Part shown: in pieces, positions 1 to 8,100 of the stretch
Position numbering within the stretch: position 1 is the stretch's first letter
Layout of the letters: the number at the start of each line of letters is the position of its first letter
Translations under genes and position numbers: made by a program
Source: Parapedobacter soli
Lineage (GTDB): Bacteria; Bacteroidota; Bacteroidia; Sphingobacteriales; Sphingobacteriaceae
Length of the DNA stretch: 64,000 nt
Reading direction: 5' to 3'
Assembly: GCF_025460835.1 (NCBI RefSeq)
Contig: NZ_JAMXAY010000011.1
Location: 18,478 to 82,477, forward strand
The notes under the pieces: generated by a model
What the model saw: the letters and a program-made list of their open reading frames with translations, nothing else
Database searches by the model: none
Told to the model about the DNA's origin: nothing

Positions 1-390
1 CCGGCTAAATTGCTGATGGCATTGGGGATACTTGGGGTTATCGCCATGCTCATCGGGCTATACACCACCGGTGAGGTTGGTATATTCGCATTCATCAGCG
101 GCGGACTGGTCTGCTCCATCATGTGGCCCAGCATTTTTGCGCTGAGCATTACCGGGCTCGGAAAATATACCAGTCAAGGGTCGGCCCTACTGATCATGAT
201 GATACTGGGCGGCGCCATCATTCCGCCACTGCAGGGAAGTATTGCCGATGTGCTGCATGACATCCATTTGTCGTATTGGGTACCGGTGGCTTGTTTTGCC
301 TACCTCGCTTTCTTTGCCTGGAAGGTATCGGGCATCCTGAAAAAGCAGGGCCACGACATTGAAAACCTCAACGCGGAAGGGGGCCATTAA
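1..390 (+). CDS. Sugar MFS transporter, C-terminal part (FucP/NagP-like)
   Basis: The frame is open from the first base of the window, so the gene starts upstream and only about 129 C-terminal residues are visible. They form about four hydrophobic membrane segments with short polar turns and end in a charged cytoplasmic tail. The stretch with [16 protein letters not shown] and the glycine-rich [10 protein letters not shown] resembles the last helices of the fucose/glucose/N-acetylglucosamine proton symporter branch of the major facilitator superfamily (established family). A putative sugar kinase of the BadF/NagK type lies 143 bases downstream on the same strand, which fits uptake followed by phosphorylation of an amino sugar or hexose. 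Substrate is not decided by the visible part. Confidence 0.75.
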   Translation, partial: PAKLLMALGILGVIAMLIGLYTTGEVGIFAFISGGLVCSIMWPSIFALSITGLGKYTSQGSALLIMMILGGAIIPPLQGSIADVLHDIHLSYWVPVACFAYLAFFAWKVSGILKKQGHDIENLNAEGGH

Positions 391-439
391 GCTGATAACT
401 GCTGCCGGACACGGTATTTTTTGAAATAAGGAGGGTATA

Positions 440-490
440 ATGCCATTATTTTCCCGGAAAACCGTATTTTCGGCGCATGTAATTGAATGA
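440..490 (+). CDS. Possible 16-residue small ORF with strong Shine-Dalgarno
   Basis: Between the transporter and the kinase gene, ATG at 440 opens a short frame (MPLFSRKTVFSAHVIE, then TGA). It is preceded at 428-434 by AAGGAGG with a five-base spacer, which is a near-perfect Shine-Dalgarno in a genome where most starts lack one. It could be a translated leader peptide, or the purine run could be chance. No homologue is recognised. Confidence 0.2.
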   Translation: MPLFSRKTVFSAHVIE

Positions 491-533
491 ATATCATTAA
501 ACTAAAAAAACCAACAAAACTAACACCCAACAA

Positions 534-1391
534 ATGATTATAATTGCAGACGGAGGATCTACCAAAACCAATTGGTGCTTGCTGGACAACGCTGGGAAAA
601 AAGTGTATTTCAACACCGAGGGTTACAATCCTTATTTCGTGGATAGCGAGTATATTGTCAACTCGCTTAAAAAGGGACTACCCAAAGATTTACCCTATGC
701 AGAGGTGGCCGAGGTGAATTATTACGGCGCAGGTGTACACAACGAGGAAAAAGCCAATATTGTTGTGGAGGCCCTCAAGCAGGTGTTTGTCAATTCACAA
801 GTATTCGTGGGGCACGATTTACTGGCTGCCGCCCGTGCTTTACTGGGCGACCAGCCCGGTTTTGCAGCCATCCTTGGCACAGGTACCAACACCTGTATCT
901 ACGATGGCAAAGACATCGCACACAATATCGACTCGGCAGCTTACATCCTGGGCGACGAGGGCAGTGGCTGTTACATCGGCAAGAAACTGCTTACCGATTA
1001 CATCCGCGGCTATATGCCGGAAGATGTAAGGGAAGCGTTCTGGGAGGCCTACAAGTTAACCCCGGATGACGTGATGGACGCCGTATACACCAAACCGCTG
1101 GCCAACCGCTTTTGTGCCAGTTTCAGCAAATTCGTGTACGACGTGCCGGTCAATATCCGGTACTCCCGCGGAATCGTGCAATCGGCATTCGACGACTTTT
1201 TCCGCAACTTGGTATCCCGTTACCCAGACTATCAAAACTATTCGTTCAACTGTATAGGCTCGGTTGGCTACAATTTCAGGAATGTGCTGGAAGAGACTGC
1301 CGCCCAATACGGCATGAAGGTGGGGCGTATTGTCCGCTCGCCGATAGACGACCTGGTGCAATACCACATCAATAAGCCGACAGCAAATTAA
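534..1391 (+). CDS. BadF/BadG/BcrA/BcrD-type ATPase, probable N-acetylglucosamine kinase
   Basis: A 285-residue protein of the ASKHA fold. The phosphate-1 loop is DGGSTKTNW at residues 6-14, the phosphate-2 loop GTGTNT at 115-120, followed by LGDEGSG at 139-145, which is the usual signature of the BadF/N-acetylglucosamine kinase family. Length fits the Bacteroidota NagK-like members (about 280-290 residues). It probably phosphorylates an amino sugar or related hexose with ATP in the cytoplasm. It follows a sugar symporter and is closed by a strong terminator. Exact substrate is inference; the family also holds muramate kinases and unrelated activators. Confidence 0.8.
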   Translation: MIIIADGGSTKTNWCLLDNAGKKVYFNTEGYNPYFVDSEYIVNSLKKGLPKDLPYAEVAEVNYYGAGVHNEEKANIVVEALKQVFVNSQVFVGHDLLAAARALLGDQPGFAAILGTGTNTCIYDGKDIAHNIDSAAYILGDEGSGCYIGKKLLTDYIRGYMPEDVREAFWEAYKLTPDDVMDAVYTKPLANRFCASFSKFVYDVPVNIRYSRGIVQSAFDDFFRNLVSRYPDYQNYSFNCIGSVGYNFRNVLEETAAQYGMKVGRIVRSPIDDLVQYHINKPTAN

Positions 1392-1422
1392 CGCATATAA
1401 TACGGTACGGAGACACCAAGGA

Positions 1423-1460
1423 GCCGTAGCTTTACCCACTAAGCTACGGCTTCTTTTTTT
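1423..1460 (+). terminator. Rho-independent terminator after the sugar kinase gene
   Basis: Perfect 10-bp stem (GCCGTAGCTT pairs with AAGCTACGGC), eight-base loop, then a T-rich tract at 1451-1460. It serves the plus-strand kinase gene; there is no T-run on the other side, so it does not act for the convergent gene. Confidence 0.9.
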
Positions 1461-1474
1461 ACATCCGCGCTGCT

Positions 1475-2158
1475 TTACAATTCCAGCGCCTCACCGATGT
1501 CGGGCAGGTGGAGTGTCCGTCCGGCGGCAGCAAATTTCCCTTTCGCGGCTTCCTTATCAATCGTAATGGGTGGAAACGTATTGTAGTGGATACCGACAAT
1601 ATCAGTACAATTGATAAACCTACTGGCCGTCACGGCATCATCCACATCCATGGTATAATGCCCCCCTATCGGGAGGAACGCCCAGTCCAGCCCAAGCGGT
1701 TCCAATAATTTCATTTCCAGTGTCAGCGCCGTATCTCCGGCGAAATATATCTTTTTGCCTCCGGTTTGCAACACGTACCCGGCGGGCTGCCCGCCATATT
1801 GCCCATCGGGCGTACCGTTGGTGTGCAGCGCATAGACCATCTTCACCGTTCCGAAATCCGTCTGTATTGTTCCCCCGAAATTAAAAGCTATGATATCCTC
1901 CTGCGGGACGTTCTGCCGCCCGACCCAGGCCGCCGTTTCGACAACGGCCAATACCTTGGCTTTACTGCCCTGCTGTATAGCCGCCACGTCGGCCACATGG
2001 TCTTCGTGGCCATGGCTCAGCAGGATGTAATCCGGTTTCAATTGCCCTATATCGATATGCGCCGCTTTGGGGTTGGGGCTGATGAACGGATCGAACAATA
2101 TGGTTGTTCCGCCCACCTGCAGTTCCACACACGAGTGCCCGTAATATACTGCCTTCAT
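1475..2158 (-). CDS. UPF0173 metal-dependent hydrolase, metallo-beta-lactamase fold
   Basis: A 227-residue cytoplasmic protein with the metal-binding motif HGHEDH at residues 49-54, an AGDTAL strand contributing a further aspartate ligand, and GGHYTMD plus a late HYNTFP histidine. This pattern and length match the UPF0173 (YtkL-like) hydrolases, a metallo-beta-lactamase-fold group whose physiological substrate is not established. Its start codon overlaps the stop of the YbaB gene by four bases (ATGA at 2155-2158), so the two are translationally coupled. Confidence 0.85.
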   Translation of the reverse strand: MKAVYYGHSCVELQVGGTTILFDPFISPNPKAAHIDIGQLKPDYILLSHGHEDHVADVAAIQQGSKAKVLAVVETAAWVGRQNVPQEDIIAFNFGGTIQTDFGTVKMVYALHTNGTPDGQYGGQPAGYVLQTGGKKIYFAGDTALTLEMKLLEPLGLDWAFLPIGGHYTMDVDDAVTASRFINCTDIVGIHYNTFPPITIDKEAAKGKFAAAGRTLHLPDIGEALEL

Positions 2159-2454
2159 GATAGCCCTCCCAGTCCGCCGATCATGTCTTTGGCCACACCA
2201 TACATCTCGGTTTGGCTTACGTTTTCGGCCTGCTTCAATGCGTGGTTGATGGCCACTGTGAGGAGTTCTTCCAGCTGTTCCCTGTCTGCATCCGCAAAAA
2301 AAGCTTGGTCAATGCTAACATCGGTTACCTCCCTGTTGCCTGTGGCGGTCACTTTAATTGCGCCGCCCTCCGCCTCGCCGGTCACCTTCACCTGGTCGAG
2401 CCGCTTCTTGATTTCTTCAGCCCGCTGTTGGGCTGCTATCAATTTTTCAAACAT
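2155..2454 (-). CDS. YbaB/EbfC family nucleoid-associated protein
   Basis: A 99-residue protein with the family's layout: an N-terminal charged helix (MFEKLIAAQQRAEEIKKRL), a central beta section (GGAIKVTATGNREVTDVSI), and a C-terminal helix pair ending in a glycine-rich tail. YbaB/EbfC proteins form dimers that bind DNA and coat the nucleoid. In many genomes ybaB is next to recR or dnaX; here it is instead coupled to a UPF0173 hydrolase. Confidence 0.88.
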   Translation of the reverse strand: MFEKLIAAQQRAEEIKKRLDQVKVTGEAEGGAIKVTATGNREVTDVSIDQAFFADADREQLEELLTVAINHALKQAENVSQTEMYGVAKDMIGGLGGLS

Positions 2455-2555
2455 AGCTTCTACGGTTATTTATCCATTCGCTAAGTTACGGAATCTGGGT
2501 AGAAAACAGAAAACCATAACCAATTGTGAAGTCCCTGCGTAATTATCGTATACCG

Positions 2556-3497
2556 TTAACCATCGTCTACCCTACCACGAACCCTAAGGTACACCACGCT
2601 ATTGTGCGGCATGCCCAAGGTAGATGCTGGGGTAACATCCAGCAATCGCTGTAGGTAAACATCCACGACACCATCGAGTACGCGCCTTCGCGATTCTTCG
2701 AATTCGGGCATCACGAAAAACTTACCTAACCGCAGCTTGCCATCCGGCCCAACCAATACCGAAAACGTGTAGTAAAAATCCTTGTACGCCCGGTGGATGG
2801 TAATATCGTACTCCGGATACAGGTATTCGTAGGCCGACGACTGGCTCATCAGCTCCAGGCTGTCGTACTCACGGCGCTTGATATCGAGCATCTCGCTATT
2901 GCTCGCCAGCTTCGGGTAGCTTTTCGACGAATACGAGCTATCGACGCTGCTGAGATTGCTATTGGCCCGTTGTACCATCTCCTGCACGAATAGCGTATCT
3001 TGCCGCCGCGGTGCACGTAGCTTGGCCAGCGGTATACCCAGTCTGTCGAGGTAATCTTTGGCATAGAAACGCATGTATACGTTGGAACGTATTTTGTTCA
3101 CCCGCAATCCGTCCAGACTCAACCGCTGTAGCATGAGGCTATCCCGGTTGAGGTCGATCACCTTCCAACTCTCGCGTGCAAAGTGGAAAAACGAATCATG
3201 GTCGTGCGTGATCTCAAAATTGAAAGACGAGTCGCTGCCTGGCACGTAGATCTGCACTGCATCCTCGCGGGTAAATTTGATATGCCACTCGGCTTCCTGC
3301 ACGAACCCGATGGAATCATACGCCAGCCCATTGTCGAACGAGCGCCTCACTTCGTAAAAATCAATACCTACAATGGGTTTAAAGGAAGGCCGCCGGGGAT
3401 CGCTTTCTTCTTCTGCCGCAGTACCGCAGCCCGACAGATAGCCGCAGCAGACCAAAAACACACAGCATAGCTGAACGATATGACCCTTGATTTGCAT
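2556..3497 (-). CDS. Predicted lipoprotein of unknown function
   Basis: A 313-residue protein with a hydrophobic N-terminus and a lipobox LSGC, placing the lipidated cysteine at residue 24, followed by an acidic linker. The mature part is a soluble alpha/beta-looking sequence with many aromatic and charged residues and no recognised catalytic motif. The signal sequence predicts export and anchoring in the cell envelope. The gene stands alone, divergent from catalase. I do not recognise the family. Confidence 0.7.
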   Translation of the reverse strand: MQIKGHIVQLCCVFLVCCGYLSGCGTAAEEESDPRRPSFKPIVGIDFYEVRRSFDNGLAYDSIGFVQEAEWHIKFTREDAVQIYVPGSDSSFNFEITHDHDSFFHFARESWKVIDLNRDSLMLQRLSLDGLRVNKIRSNVYMRFYAKDYLDRLGIPLAKLRAPRRQDTLFVQEMVQRANSNLSSVDSSYSSKSYPKLASNSEMLDIKRREYDSLELMSQSSAYEYLYPEYDITIHRAYKDFYYTFSVLVGPDGKLRLGKFFVMPEFEESRRRVLDGVVDVYLQRLLDVTPASTLGMPHNSVVYLRVRGRVDDG

Positions 3498-3680
3498 GGG
3501 CTGCTAACCTAAGACAATTGCGCATAAAATGCAATAATTTTTACAGTTACATTTAACACGATTTCCTATTGCATTGTCCATTAATTTTCGTAGGTTAGCC
3601 GGAACCATTTTATCTAACACCTCTATATGACTATAAATACAACTTATCGAATTTATACCCGGCAATCAACACAAACTATA

Positions 3681-3688
3681 TACATTTG
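3681..3688 (+). promoter_or_regulatory. Bacteroidota -7 promoter element for katA
   Basis: TACATTTG fits TAnnTTTG and lies 29 bases ahead of the ATG at 3718. The alternative upstream GTG at 3688 sits inside this element, so it cannot be the start of a message made from here. No clear -33 TTTG was found. Confidence 0.6.
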
Positions 3689-3717
3689 TGTGTGTACCCA
3701 TTAATAATATTAAAAAC

Positions 3718-5232
3718 ATGGAAGACAACAAGTCAAAACTAACTAGACAGACCGGGGCTCCGGTTCCCGACAACCAGAACGCACAGACGGCCGGCCCCAG
3801 GGGCCCGTTGTTGATGCAAGATTACTGGTTTCTTGAAAAAATGGCCAATTTCGACCGCGAGGTGATTCCGGAACGGCGGATGCATGCGAAAGGCTCGGGT
3901 GCTTTCGGTACCTTCACCGTTACGCACGATATTACGCAGTACACCAAAGCGAGTATTTTCAGTGAAATCGGAAAGAAAACCGAGATGTTCGCGCGTTTTT
4001 CCACCGTTGCCGGCGAGCGGGGCGCGGCGGATGCCGAGCGCGATATCCGCGGTTTTGCGATGAAGTATTACACGGATGAGGGCATCTGGGATTTGGTGGG
4101 CAACAACACTCCCGTATTCTTTTTCCGCGACCCGATGAAGTTTCCGGATTTGAACCACGCCGTGAAGCGCGACCCGAAGACAAACCTACGGAGCGCCAAC
4201 AACAACTGGGATTTCTGGACACTGCTCCCCGAGTCGCTGCACCAGGTCACCATCGTGATGAGCGACCGCGGCATCCCACGCGGCTACCGCCACATGCACG
4301 GCTTCGGCAGCCACACCTACAGCTTCATCAATAAGGATAATGTACGCCATTGGGTGAAATTCCATTTCGTTACCCAGCAGGGCATCGAAAACCTGTCGGA
4401 CGAGGAAGCAGCCAAGATCGTTGGCATGGACCGCGAGTCTTCGCAGCGCGATCTCTTCGACGCAATCGAGCGGAAAGATTTCCCGAAATGGAAGATGTAC
4501 ATCCAGATCATGACCGAAGAGCAGGCAAAGACCTACCGCTTCCACCCGTTCGACCTCACGAAGGTATGGTCCAAGAAAGATTTCCCGCTTATTCCTGTGG
4601 GCGAATTTGAATTGAACCGCAATCCCGACAACTATTTCCAGGACGTGGAGCAGGCGGCATTCAACCCCACGAATATCGTTCCGGGTATTGGCTTCTCGCC
4701 GGATAAGATGCTGCAAGGACGTTTGTTCTCTTACGGCGATGCCCAACGCTACCGGCTGGGGGTAAACCATTACCAGATCCCGGTAAACAAACCAAGGTGC
4801 CCCTACCATGCGTTCCACCGCGATGGTGCCATGCGCGTGGACGGAAACTATGGCGATGCCAAAAACTACGAGCCGAACAGCTACGGCGAATGGCAGGAGC
4901 AGCCCTCGGCGAAGGAACCGCCGCTGGAACTGGAAGGAACCGCTTACGCACACAATTACCGTGATGACGACGATGATTACTACACCCAGCCGGGTGACCT
5001 ATTCCGTATCATCAAGGCCGACGGAAAAGCCGACATCTTGTTCAATAACACGGCCGCGCAAGTGGGTGGAGCCGATAAGTTCATCCAAATCCGGCATATA
5101 CGTAATTGCTACAAAGCGGACCCCGAATACGGTGAGGGTGTAGCAAAAGCGCTGGGGCTGACAATGGAAGAGGTGAACAGCTTTGACATGACGCCCTACG
5201 ACCGCTGGGCACCACGGCCATCCAACGGATAG
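3718..5232 (+). CDS. katA: Catalase, heme-dependent monofunctional (small-subunit clade)
   Basis: A 504-residue catalase that disproportionates hydrogen peroxide to water and oxygen. The active-site histidine lies in [12 protein letters not shown] (about residue 56), the distal asparagine in [15 protein letters not shown], and the proximal heme-ligand tyrosine in [14 protein letters not shown]. Length and sequence fit the small-subunit (clade 3) bacterial catalases. The start at 3718 is preferred over an in-frame GTG at 3688 because the latter overlaps the promoter. No signal peptide is seen, so it is cytoplasmic. The gene is monocistronic, with its own promoter and terminator. Confidence 0.97.
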   Translation: MEDNKSKLTRQTGAPVPDNQNAQTAGPRGPLLMQDYWFLEKMANFDREVIPERRMHAKGSGAFGTFTVTHDITQYTKASIFSEIGKKTEMFARFSTVAGERGAADAERDIRGFAMKYYTDEGIWDLVGNNTPVFFFRDPMKFPDLNHAVKRDPKTNLRSANNNWDFWTLLPESLHQVTIVMSDRGIPRGYRHMHGFGSHTYSFINKDNVRHWVKFHFVTQQGIENLSDEEAAKIVGMDRESSQRDLFDAIERKDFPKWKMYIQIMTEEQAKTYRFHPFDLTKVWSKKDFPLIPVGEFELNRNPDNYFQDVEQAAFNPTNIVPGIGFSPDKMLQGRLFSYGDAQRYRLGVNHYQIPVNKPRCPYHAFHRDGAMRVDGNYGDAKNYEPNSYGEWQEQPSAKEPPLELEGTAYAHNYRDDDDDYYTQPGDLFRIIKADGKADILFNNTAAQVGGADKFIQIRHIRNCYKADPEYGEGVAKALGLTMEEVNSFDMTPYDRWAPRPSNG

Positions 5233-5260
5233 CCAACCGTTTTGAATATGATTTTATTTA

Positions 5261-5289
5261 ACCTCCCGGCAACCCCGGGAGGTTTTTTT
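5261..5289 (+). terminator. Rho-independent terminator after katA
   Basis: Stem ACCTCCCGG pairs with CCGGGAGGT (9 bp), five-base loop, then seven T at 5283-5289. It lies between katA and the convergent DUF2130 gene, whose stop is 11 bases beyond. Confidence 0.92.
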
Positions 5290-5299
5290 CTACCGTTTG

Positions 5300-6565
5300 T
5301 CAGTCATCAATATCATCCAGCTCCCCTCCGGGTAGTTCCAAGGCCCTTACCGGTTGGATGGCATTGCCTGCAATACCCCTAATGGCACCATACATATCAA
5401 TCGTGTTGGTAACCACCTTATCGATTTGTTTCTCGCGTTCTTTCCATATCCGCTGCATCGCCCGTTTCTCCCGTTCCAATTCGCTTTTCATACTCGAAAA
5501 CCCTTCTACGATGGCCTCCACCTGCATACGGAACGTGTTGCTCGTCAAGAAATCGTAGAGCATGTGCATTTTATCCCCTTTGTTCTCTTGTGATGCCACG
5601 GCCAGCCCTATTTGGATGACCGTTTCGCGGAGCACGGCACATAGCCCTTTGAATTCCTCATACGTACATATCCACACGCCATCTTTGATCCCCATGCGTT
5701 CAAACCCGGGCGGCATGGCATCGGTAACCAATACTCCCACGTCGGCCCCCTTTTCGCGCATATCCCCTTTGAATTTCTCTATCCAGCTGGGCTGGAAGTC
5801 TTTCGTGCGTTTGCTTTCGTAGTATATTTTCCCGCAGTTCACACGGTTATGGGTGTTCACTACCTGGATGCAATCGCCACCGCGGGCACCTTTCTTCACC
5901 TCCTCGATGGTATCCAGTGGGAACTGTGCCGCCAGCCACTCCTCAATGGCCAGCTCCTGCACCTCGCCCTGCAGCTGCATGGACCCCTGCTCCTGTTTAC
6001 GCTTCATTTCTTCGGTAAGCTTTTTCTGGTCGTCCAGTTGCTTGTGGAGCTCGCGTAGCTTCAGCTCGTTCTTTTCTTCTTCCAACTTCTTGATACGCTC
6101 GCGTTCCACTTGGAGCTGTTCGTTCATCCTCCGTTGCAGGTCTAGCTCCACTGCCTCGCGCAGCTCATCCTTCTCGCGTTTCAGGCGCTCGATTTCGGCT
6201 TTCGTGCGATTCAGCTCTTTGATTTGTTCCGATTTATCGTTCAACTCCAATTGCAGCGCCTTAAACTGTTCGGCCTGCTCTTCCGCCAGCCTGGTTTTCA
6301 AGCGGTCTTCGATTGCTTTTTTTTCGTCACGGAGTTTCGCTTCCAGCCGTTGCTGGAACAGCTCATTCTCCTGTTTTTTCTTTTGTTCAAAGGCTTCACG
6401 CTCTTGGTTGAACTTAGCCTGCTCTTGGATGTATTTCTTCCGTTCTTCGGCTAGTTGCGACTGATATTGCTGCTTTATCTGGGCCTCCAATTGGTGGGCA
6501 AGGATATCCTGCACATCGATGGATGTTCCGCAACTTGGGCATTTTATCCGGGTATTGTTTGTCAT
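5300..6565 (-). CDS. DUF2130 protein with zinc-finger-like N-terminus and long coiled coil
   Basis: A 421-residue protein. Residues 9-12 are CPSC, a short zinc-ribbon-like start. Residues about 25-210 are almost entirely E/K/Q/R with heptad spacing, a long coiled coil. The C-terminal half matches DUF2130 in layout, with ARGGDCIQVV, then YYESKRTKDF and GVLVTDAMPPG. The D followed by ExK on successive strands resembles a PD-(D/E)xK nuclease core; this is inference. No membrane segment or signal peptide is present. Function is unproven in the family; a DNA-related role is plausible. Confidence 0.85.
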   Translation of the reverse strand: MTNNTRIKCPSCGTSIDVQDILAHQLEAQIKQQYQSQLAEERKKYIQEQAKFNQEREAFEQKKKQENELFQQRLEAKLRDEKKAIEDRLKTRLAEEQAEQFKALQLELNDKSEQIKELNRTKAEIERLKREKDELREAVELDLQRRMNEQLQVERERIKKLEEEKNELKLRELHKQLDDQKKLTEEMKRKQEQGSMQLQGEVQELAIEEWLAAQFPLDTIEEVKKGARGGDCIQVVNTHNRVNCGKIYYESKRTKDFQPSWIEKFKGDMREKGADVGVLVTDAMPPGFERMGIKDGVWICTYEEFKGLCAVLRETVIQIGLAVASQENKGDKMHMLYDFLTSNTFRMQVEAIVEGFSSMKSELEREKRAMQRIWKEREKQIDKVVTNTIDMYGAIRGIAGNAIQPVRALELPGGELDDIDD

Positions 6566-6880
6566 GGTTGTTCCTTTATATAAGATGTTTTTTCTTTATC
6601 CGTGTTCAAGTATTATTCAATCCTCTTGCCGCCACCGTAACCTGTGCGGACGCTTTCCGACATACGACGGTACCCGCCCAGCATGAATCACCGCGTAGTA
6701 ATAGGCATGATTTACTGAACGAGTTTGAATATATGATGATTTTTTCACGTAAATGTATAAAATAATATTCAATGTGTTTTTTGGACCAACGATTTCCAGG
6801 TGCGAGCGTTTCCCGCATACCGTACCTATCCGGCCCAATGAAACCACGGAAGATGGCAGAAGAAAGGCAGGCGGTGCATA
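6566..6880. other. Intergenic stretch without a supported gene
   Basis: A 315-base gap between the start of the DUF2130 gene and the end of the SDR gene. Short open frames on both strands have no recognisable motifs and are judged chance. The middle part (about 6700-6780) is AT-rich. No terminator hairpin or consensus promoter was seen. Confidence 0.5.
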
Positions 6881-7645
6881 TCAGTACGGGGAGGGGCTCA
6901 CCGCGGTCCACCCACCATCGATTACCAGCGTTTGTCCGGTGATGTGGCGAGCGGCGTCGCTTACCAGGAACAATGCTGCCGACGCGATATCTTGCGGGGT
7001 GGCTGCCCGGCCCATCGGCGTGATCGATGACCATGTAGCTGCATAGTCGGCATCTTCGGCGGTCCGCTCGGTGAGGGTAGCCCCCGGTGCAACAGTATTT
7101 ACATTGATACCGTAGGGAGACAGCTCCAACACCAGGTGCTTGGCAAGCATCTCCAACGCGGCTTTCGACATTCCATAAGCCGCCAAGTCCTTATGGGCCT
7201 GATGACCCGTTACCGACGAGGTAAACAACATGGACCCGCCGCGTCCCTGCCTAATCAGCTCCTTTGCCGCTGCCTGTGCAAGGAAAAATGTGCCTCCCAG
7301 GTTTACAGACATCACCTTATAGAACGACTCTGGAGTGTATTGCAGAAAATCACCAAACAGCGTGATGCCAGCATTGGCAATCACGATATCAAGCGTGCCC
7401 GTATCGGCCACCGCTTGTGCCACAATCCTATTGACAAAATCAAGATCGCCCGAATCCCCCGGGCAGGCCACGCAATTCCCCTCGGTCGAAACCAGTGCCG
7501 CGGCATCTTCCGCCAGCGCTTTGTCGATATCGTTCAACAATACCGTGACCCCTTCCGATGCCAGCCGACGGGCGATTTCAAATCCAATACCTTGGCCTGC
7601 ACCCGTAACGATAGCGGTTTTGCCTGTAAATCTAGCTGTGGTCAT
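6881..7645 (-). CDS. Short-chain dehydrogenase/reductase (SDR), classical type
   Basis: A 254-residue NAD(P)-dependent oxidoreductase of the classical SDR family. The Rossmann motif TGAGQGIG is at residues 14-21, NAG follows in IVIANAGI, and the catalytic Ser-Tyr-Lys set is in FTSSVTG and YGMSK. The C-terminus has the usual ITGQTLVIDGGW. Similar proteins are called 3-oxoacyl-ACP reductase or sugar dehydrogenase. An aspartate after the second strand (LLNDID) suggests preference for NAD over NADP. It lies near but not inside the rhamnose operon; a role as a sugar or hydroxy acid dehydrogenase is possible but not shown. Confidence 0.85.
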   Translation of the reverse strand: MTTARFTGKTAIVTGAGQGIGFEIARRLASEGVTVLLNDIDKALAEDAAALVSTEGNCVACPGDSGDLDFVNRIVAQAVADTGTLDIVIANAGITLFGDFLQYTPESFYKVMSVNLGGTFFLAQAAAKELIRQGRGGSMLFTSSVTGHQAHKDLAAYGMSKAALEMLAKHLVLELSPYGINVNTVAPGATLTERTAEDADYAATWSSITPMGRAATPQDIASAALFLVSDAARHITGQTLVIDGGWTAVSPSPY

Positions 7646-8100
7646 CTTGTCTGCTTCTTTGCGGTGGTGTATTTTCCCAGCTAAATCTAAGAATAATTTC
7701 GAAATATGCTAAATCGATAAATGGCATTGCGTATCAATCAGATAACTTAGTGTAATAATTACAAATAATTGATTTTCAGAAATTTATATTTTATTATGTA
7801 GTGATTAGTATATACATTTGCCCCTATTAAACAGCAAATATTTGGCAAATAACCTGATTTATGGACAACTTAGCACACACGCAATGGATCACTTATTTGG
7901 ACAGCACGGCACACTATCAACTGGAACGGACCTGAATTCATCACCGAAATAAAGATTACCAAGATATCCGGTTACGGCATCCGTAAATCGGAGAACGTCC
8001 AATTTTCAATTTTATGTAGTTTGAGCGTGGGTTGGTGGCAGCACCACCAGCTCCGCTTTTTGACGGAAATGCGTAGTACGCCATTGCAACTTATTAGAAT
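7646..8100. other. Long 5' region ahead of the GAPDH gene
   Basis: A 455-base gap between divergent genes. It holds a -7 element TACATTTG at 7813-7820, then a 24-codon open frame from ATG at 7861 to TGA at 7935 (MDNLAHTQWITYLDSTAHYQ and on). Another open frame in a shifted register runs from about 7920 to the gene start. A hairpin, GGTGG pairing with CCACC, lies at 8034-8048 and is followed by a run of five T. These could be a transcribed leader with an attenuator, or the remains of a decayed gene. Confidence 0.4.
7813..7820 (+). promoter_or_regulatory. Possible -7 promoter element in the GAPDH leader
   Basis: TACATTTG fits the Bacteroidota TAnnTTTG consensus. It is 280 bases ahead of the GAPDH start, so if used the message has a long leader. 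No -33 TTTG at the expected distance. Confidence 0.4.

Noticed and set aside
4186..4953. 255-residue minus-strand frame inside katA
   Set aside because: Antisense shadow of catalase.
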